A program made the position numbers and the translations under genes. This document shows positions 59,344 to 64,000 of a stretch of DNA of 64,000 nucleotides, one piece after another. Each line of letters opens with the position of its first letter. The first letter of the stretch is position 1. The notes under the pieces are model-generated. The model had not been told where the DNA came from, did not search any database, and was given only the letters and a program-made list of their open reading frames with translations. This stretch comes from Candidatus Bathyarchaeota archaeon (GTDB lineage Archaea; Thermoproteota; Bathyarchaeia; Bathyarchaeales; Bathycorpusculaceae). The DNA lies in contig JAOZHZ010000028.1 in the NCBI GenBank assembly GCA_026014615.1, positions 248,001-312,000 of the forward strand, written 5' to 3'.

Positions 59344-60153
59344 TTACTCCAATATTGCTGAAAACGACAGTTTAAGACCTGCATTCTCTGTTCTGCGAAT
59401 GGACACCTTGTGACGGAATCTTCCTACTGCTAACAGTTCTTTAAGCTCGTCTTCTACGGGGTCTGGTCGGGAACAGAAAATAACTTCTCCCTTATCATTA
59501 GACCATACGATTAAGCCTTCCGCTTTGCCTTTATAGATTAAATGCAAAAAAGCGTTCTCTTGGTCAACCTGCAATAACGCAGCGAAGTTACCTTCCCCTT
59601 TGAGCGTTGACATAAGCTCGTAAGCCGCAGCGTCGGAGTCTTCGGTTTCGTTAAGTATTTCTCCAAAATAATGCGGAATCACTTCAGAATCGATAAAACC
59701 TGCTTTTCCGCTCTCAAAAACGTGCTTCTCAATTTTATCTTTTAGTTCTTCATAGTTTTCCACTTTACCGTTATGAACCGAAACAACCGTCAAATCGGAC
59801 TCAAAATGCCCAATATACGGCTGCGCTGCCTCACGAAACTTGACTGTACCAAAATTGTCTGGAGTAGGAAACCTGACGTGACCCAACAAAACAGAAGCCT
59901 CTGTCAGCTTAGCATTCATGAAAACTTTGTTCCTGACAGTTTCTTCAAGCTGTGCTACGGGGGAATCCGCGTTTTTGCCTACTTTTTCGGCTATGATGTC
60001 GCCGTCTAAAAGCATAACGGCTATGCCTGCACCGTAGCCTCCAAGAGGGTCTTCTTCGTCGGGTTCTTTGCTGACTTCGAGTCTTTTTAGAATTTGAAAA
60101 ACCTTATCCATTGATAATGGTTTTTTGAGTATGAACCCAAAAATTCCGCACAT
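59344..60153 (-). CDS. Class II glutamine amidotransferase-like protein
   Basis: N-terminal MCGIFGFI (Cys nucleophile), LLGHVRFPTPDNFG, VSVHNGKVENYEELK. Confidence 0.85.
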   Translation of the reverse strand: MCGIFGFILKKPLSMDKVFQILKRLEVSKEPDEEDPLGGYGAGIAVMLLDGDIIAEKVGKNADSPVAQLEETVRNKVFMNAKLTEASVLLGHVRFPTPDNFGTVKFREAAQPYIGHFESDLTVVSVHNGKVENYEELKDKIEKHVFESGKAGFIDSEVIPHYFGEILNETEDSDAAAYELMSTLKGEGNFAALLQVDQENAFLHLIYKGKAEGLIVWSNDKGEVIFCSRPDPVEDELKELLAVGRFRHKVSIRRTENAGLKLSFSAILE

Positions 60154-60350
60154 CTTGTGCTTCTCCACGAATTACTCTGTGTGTTCTTGTTAATAGGCTT
60201 TCGCAGAACACAACGCAGCGGCAAGTTTGTCAAGGGTAATTGCAGTTGTTTTGTTTTGCGATTTAGCCGAAAGCCTGCTTTGAGCTACGAAACAGTGGCA
60301 ACTAAACCTTTTTTTGTTTCAAAAAACATGGCAATTGTGAGGTTAAAGAA

Positions 60351-60797
60351 ATGGTAGACTTAACCGTGAAAAGCTCCGCTTTCGAAAACAGACAACAAAT
60401 CCCCAGCAAGTACACCTGCGACGGCCAAGAAATAAATCCGCCATTAACAATCGAAGGTATCCCAGCGGAAACAAAAACCCTCGCCTTAGTAATCGATGAC
60501 CCCGACGCGACCATCGGCACCTTTGACCACTGGGTCGTCTGGAACATTCCCCCAAACGGCAAAATCGAAGAAAACAGCGTGCCGGGCACCCAAGGCCTTA
60601 ACAGTGCAGGTCAACGTGCCTATTACTGTATGGCTCCGCCTTCGGGGAATCACAGGTACTTCTTCAAAGTCTACGCCTTGGACACCACGCTTGATTTGAA
60701 GCCTGAGTCTACAGGAAAGAAGGCTTTGGAGAAAGCCATGCAGGGTCACATCCTCGCAAAAGGCGAACTTGTTGGTCTTTACCGCAGAAAAAGGTAA
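60351..60797 (+). CDS. YbhB/YbcL (PEBP, Raf kinase inhibitor-like) protein
   Basis: IPSKYTCDGQEINPPLTIEGIP, DPDATIGTFDHWVVWNIPP, YCMAPPSGNHRYFFKVYAL. Confidence 0.95.
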   Translation: MVDLTVKSSAFENRQQIPSKYTCDGQEINPPLTIEGIPAETKTLALVIDDPDATIGTFDHWVVWNIPPNGKIEENSVPGTQGLNSAGQRAYYCMAPPSGNHRYFFKVYALDTTLDLKPESTGKKALEKAMQGHILAKGELVGLYRRKR

Positions 60798-61054
60798 ACC
60801 TGATTCTTTCGTTCTTTCAGGATATGACAGCGACCGCCCGAAAAAACGATAGGGTGTAGGTCGCTATTGGCGAATTTTTCAGTCATTAGTATGTTGAGAT
60901 ATGTAAAACGTTAGAGCAGATAAGGAGCTAAGGGTTCGCCTATCTGCACCCTGGGTTTCAAGGGTTCCTTTGTTGAGGCTTTTTTTAGAAACATTCTTAG
61001 AGTAAGACTTTCCACAGTAGTAGCAAATCCGAGGCAACTTGAGTTGATTAACAG

Positions 61055-62239
61055 TTGAATCCGAAGAGAGCAACTCCAGCGTTAGTGCTTATCGCGATTT
61101 TTGCGGTGAGCATATTTTTGACTTTTGACCCCATCAACACTGGCGGCGTTTCGGATTTTTATGTGGGTGTGGAATTCGCTTACAGCCCAGACATAAACGA
61201 CGCAGAAATCAACCTAAACACTTTGAAAACATTGGTGGACGAAGTGAAAGACTACACCAATCTTTTCGTTATTGGTATTCCTGAAGTGTCCCAAAACCAA
61301 GAAGTGCTCAACGAATCATGCAACTACATTTACGATGCAGGTTTGCATATGATTATCCTTTTCACCGACACAACATCCTACAACTATACGCTGAACGACT
61401 GGACAAGTGCAGCCCGACAAAAATACGGTGAAAAGTTTCTGGGCGTTTACCGTTTAGATGAGCCAGGCGGAAAAGAACTAGACAACTACGAGGAAAGAAC
61501 CCTCAATAAAACCGTGCCTTACTTACCAAACGTGCGGAATTACACTGGTGCTTCAGACGAGTATGTGCAGAATTTACAAGTCCACATCGAACACTGGAAC
61601 CACAACTTGTACTCCACGTTACTTACGGCGGACTATGGGCTTTACTGGTTTGACTACAAAGCCGGTTATAACACGATTCTGGCAGAGTTTGGGTGGAACC
61701 ACAGCAGACAAATCACGGTTGGTCTTTGCAGAGGAGCAGCAACAGCTTACAACAGGGAATGGGGAGCAATAATCACTTGGACATACGACCAAGAACCATA
61801 CATAGCATCAGGACCTGAAATATACGAAGACATGGTTTTAGCTTATCAAGCTGGAGCAAAACACGTGGTTGTTTTTAGTTATCCTGATTTGAATAAGTTC
61901 GGTATATTAACTGAGGAGCATTTTGAAGCCATGAAAGAATTCTGGCAGTACATCAATAAACACCCCGAAGACCATGGCTCACAGCAGGCAACAGTCGCTT
62001 ACGTACTACCTCAAGATTACGGCTTTGGCTTCCGCAGAGCCAACGACACAATACGGGGTCTTTGGACCGCTGACGACTTGGTGCCCAAAATCTGGGAAGA
62101 CGTCAACAAACTCTCTGTCACCCACGGTTTAGGTTTCGATATAGTCTACAATGACCCCGAATTCCACGAGTTTATCTTAGCTGGCTATGAAAAAGTGATT
62201 TTCTGGAATGAAACTCTGCCACACGAACAGTTTTTCTAA
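61055..62239 (+). CDS. Secreted, probably TIM-barrel/glycosidase-like protein
   Basis: Signal peptide, then alpha/beta pattern with FLGVYRLDEPGGKELD and WGAIITWTYDQEPYI. Confidence 0.55.
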   Translation: MNPKRATPALVLIAIFAVSIFLTFDPINTGGVSDFYVGVEFAYSPDINDAEINLNTLKTLVDEVKDYTNLFVIGIPEVSQNQEVLNESCNYIYDAGLHMIILFTDTTSYNYTLNDWTSAARQKYGEKFLGVYRLDEPGGKELDNYEERTLNKTVPYLPNVRNYTGASDEYVQNLQVHIEHWNHNLYSTLLTADYGLYWFDYKAGYNTILAEFGWNHSRQITVGLCRGAATAYNREWGAIITWTYDQEPYIASGPEIYEDMVLAYQAGAKHVVVFSYPDLNKFGILTEEHFEAMKEFWQYINKHPEDHGSQQATVAYVLPQDYGFGFRRANDTIRGLWTADDLVPKIWEDVNKLSVTHGLGFDIVYNDPEFHEFILAGYEKVIFWNETLPHEQFF

Positions 62240-62398
62240 AATCACCCTCAGCTCGGAATTGCGTTTTAATAATGCTCCGCGGGGATTATTTTTGAAAGCT
62301 ATCTTTGGGACGTGGTAATTCTGCCTTAACCCTTAGAAAAAAAGATTTTTAAAAAAACATATTATTGCGATTGCCCTTTGAATTGAAGCGAGAGAAAG

Positions 62399-64000
62399 TT
62401 GAGGAATTTGAAGGAGAAAAGGTTCTCTGCGATATTAATATGGCTCTTGCTGATAACCTGCGTTACTTCATTAACATTTTCCATTCCGCCTGCTGCGTCA
62501 CAAAGTGGAATCCATATAGTAGCTGATGGGTCCATAACCCCTTCTACAGCGCCTATTTTGCGAGATGGAGATACATACATTTTCACCGGTGACATTTTTG
62601 AAGGAATTTTCGTAGAGAGCAGCAATATAATAGTGGATGGCAAGGGACACACACTTCAAGGTTCAAAGAGCGAGAACGGGTTCTATTTAGAGGGTGTAAA
62701 CAACGTCACCGTGAGAAACACAGTCATCAAAAACTTTGATTCAGGAATATACCTGCTTGACTCATCATCAAACACCATCCATGAAAACGATATAGTAGAC
62801 AATGATCACGCTGTTACCCTATACGGATCATCTCACAACAGCATTCACCAAAACAACGTTACAAACAGCTACCTCAGAGGCATCGAACTTTACAGTTCTT
62901 CAGATTTCAACACAGTCGCCGAGAACACTTTGACACACAACTTCAGAAGTATGTTTATTTCTGGTTCAACTTGCAACATTATTTCTGATAATGATGTACG
63001 GGGTAGTGATTATGATGGGATATGCATCTATTGGGCACCCAATAACACAATCTCTGGTAACACCATCACAAAATGCAACTACGATAGCATTTGTCTCTAC
63101 TGGTCCACAAATAACACAATCCGGGCAAACAAACTGATAGACAACTACCACAACATCGGACTCTATAGCTCCTGCAGCAACAACATCTTAGAAAACGACA
63201 TCACCAACAGCAGCTGCGGCGTAGACGTTTATGATTCTTCAGAATTCAATGTCATCTCTGAAAACAACATAACACACAATGACATAGGCGTTCACCTTTA
63301 CGGCTCTTCAAAATTTAACAACATCACTGGAAACGAAATGAGTGATAACAACGATGGCGTTCATGTTTACCGCTGCTCAAACAACATCTTATCGGCAAAT
63401 AACATAACCAACGGTGTCCATGGTATACGTCTCTATGGGTCTTCTGGGAACTTAATCTCTGAAAACTACATGGCAAACATCGAGTATGGTATCCACCTTT
63501 CCAGCTCAAACAACAACACACTCTCCAACAACAACATAGACAACGTCAACTATGCCGGTATCTACCTCTTTGACGCTTCTGATTTTAACACAATCTCCAG
63601 AAACAATATAACTGATAGTGAATACGATGGCGTTTACCTCTATTGGTCCGCCAACAACACAATCTTAGAAAACAACATAGAAAAAAACGCTTATGACAGC
63701 ATCTACTTCTACTGGTCTAATAACAACACAATTTCTGGAAACAACCTAACAGAAAATTTTAGAGGCGTGTTCTTCTGGGCTTCTTCTGGCAACGTAATCT
63801 CTGAAAACAGTCATGTGAACAACTACGACGGCATTTGCGTACACGGTGCTGATAACATAATTTCATTTAACAATTTAACAAATAATGATTACGGCATTGC
63901 CCTTCATGGTTCCGGCACAGTGATATTCGGCAACAACATAGTGGGTAATGAATATGGCGTTAGCCTCTACGATTCTGCTATAAACGTAATTAGTCATAAC
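62399..64000 (+). CDS. NosD-like right-handed beta-helix secreted protein (3' partial; runs off window, absent from ORF track)
   Basis: TTG start; continuous frame to 64000; many tandem NTISxNNITNxxYGIYLYxSSN coils after a signal peptide. Confidence 0.88.
   Translation, partial: MRNLKEKRFSAILIWLLLITCVTSLTFSIPPAASQSGIHIVADGSITPSTAPILRDGDTYIFTGDIFEGIFVESSNIIVDGKGHTLQGSKSENGFYLEGVNNVTVRNTVIKNFDSGIYLLDSSSNTIHENDIVDNDHAVTLYGSSHNSIHQNNVTNSYLRGIELYSSSDFNTVAENTLTHNFRSMFISGSTCNIISDNDVRGSDYDGICIYWAPNNTISGNTITKCNYDSICLYWSTNNTIRANKLIDNYHNIGLYSSCSNNILENDITNSSCGVDVYDSSEFNVISENNITHNDIGVHLYGSSKFNNITGNEMSDNNDGVHVYRCSNNILSANNITNGVHGIRLYGSSGNLISENYMANIEYGIHLSSSNNNTLSNNNIDNVNYAGIYLFDASDFNTISRNNITDSEYDGVYLYWSANNTILENNIEKNAYDSIYFYWSNNNTISGNNLTENFRGVFFWASSGNVISENSHVNNYDGICVHGADNIISFNNLTNNDYGIALHGSGTVIFGNNIVGNEYGVSLYDSAINVISHN

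Noticed and set aside
60879-61073. 64-aa minus ORF with CYYCGKSYSK
   Set aside because: Overlaps the structured leader and the start of the 61055 gene, with a single CxxC and no pairing half. Probably spurious.
62700-64000. Regularly spaced similar segments resembling an array
   Set aside because: Diverged coding repeats of a beta-helix protein in one open frame, not a CRISPR array.

Overview
The window looks archaeal, with a Bathyarchaeia/Thermoproteota-like gene content. Supporting genes are aIF2-alpha, an Lhr-type helicase, TrmB regulators, an aKMT-like lysine methyltransferase, PEBP, MscL/MscS, superoxide reductase, a P2-type cation ATPase, a ClC channel and tRNA-His with encoded G-1 and CCA. 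Much of the rest is membrane-anchored surface protein genes: two PQQ/beta-propeller paralogues, NosD-type beta-helix proteins, a 1235-aa polysaccharide-deacetylase/Ig/InlB-repeat protein and an S53 sedolisin. I saw no rRNA, CRISPR array or intact transposon. Main items for a second look: (1) a compact coupled operon (SNF2 helicase, multi-zinc-finger protein, Mrr-like nuclease; 11959-16623), the best candidate for an undescribed defence or DNA-processing system; (2) a roughly 50-bp dispersed element (47/50 identical between 2.9 kb and 54.3 kb, with degenerate copies) upstream of peptidase and secreted-protein genes; (3) a polysaccharide deacetylase domain whose motifs appear circularly permuted; (4) several otherwise intact genes broken by one in-frame TAG/TAA at a position compatible with Glu (GAR to TAR), one of them verifiable against the intact lhr gene in the same window; (5) a structured ncRNA candidate near tRNA-His; (6) a GTATAC-CAA-GTATAC operator between divergent RHH genes. 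All calls come from reading the sequence and translations. No database search was run.
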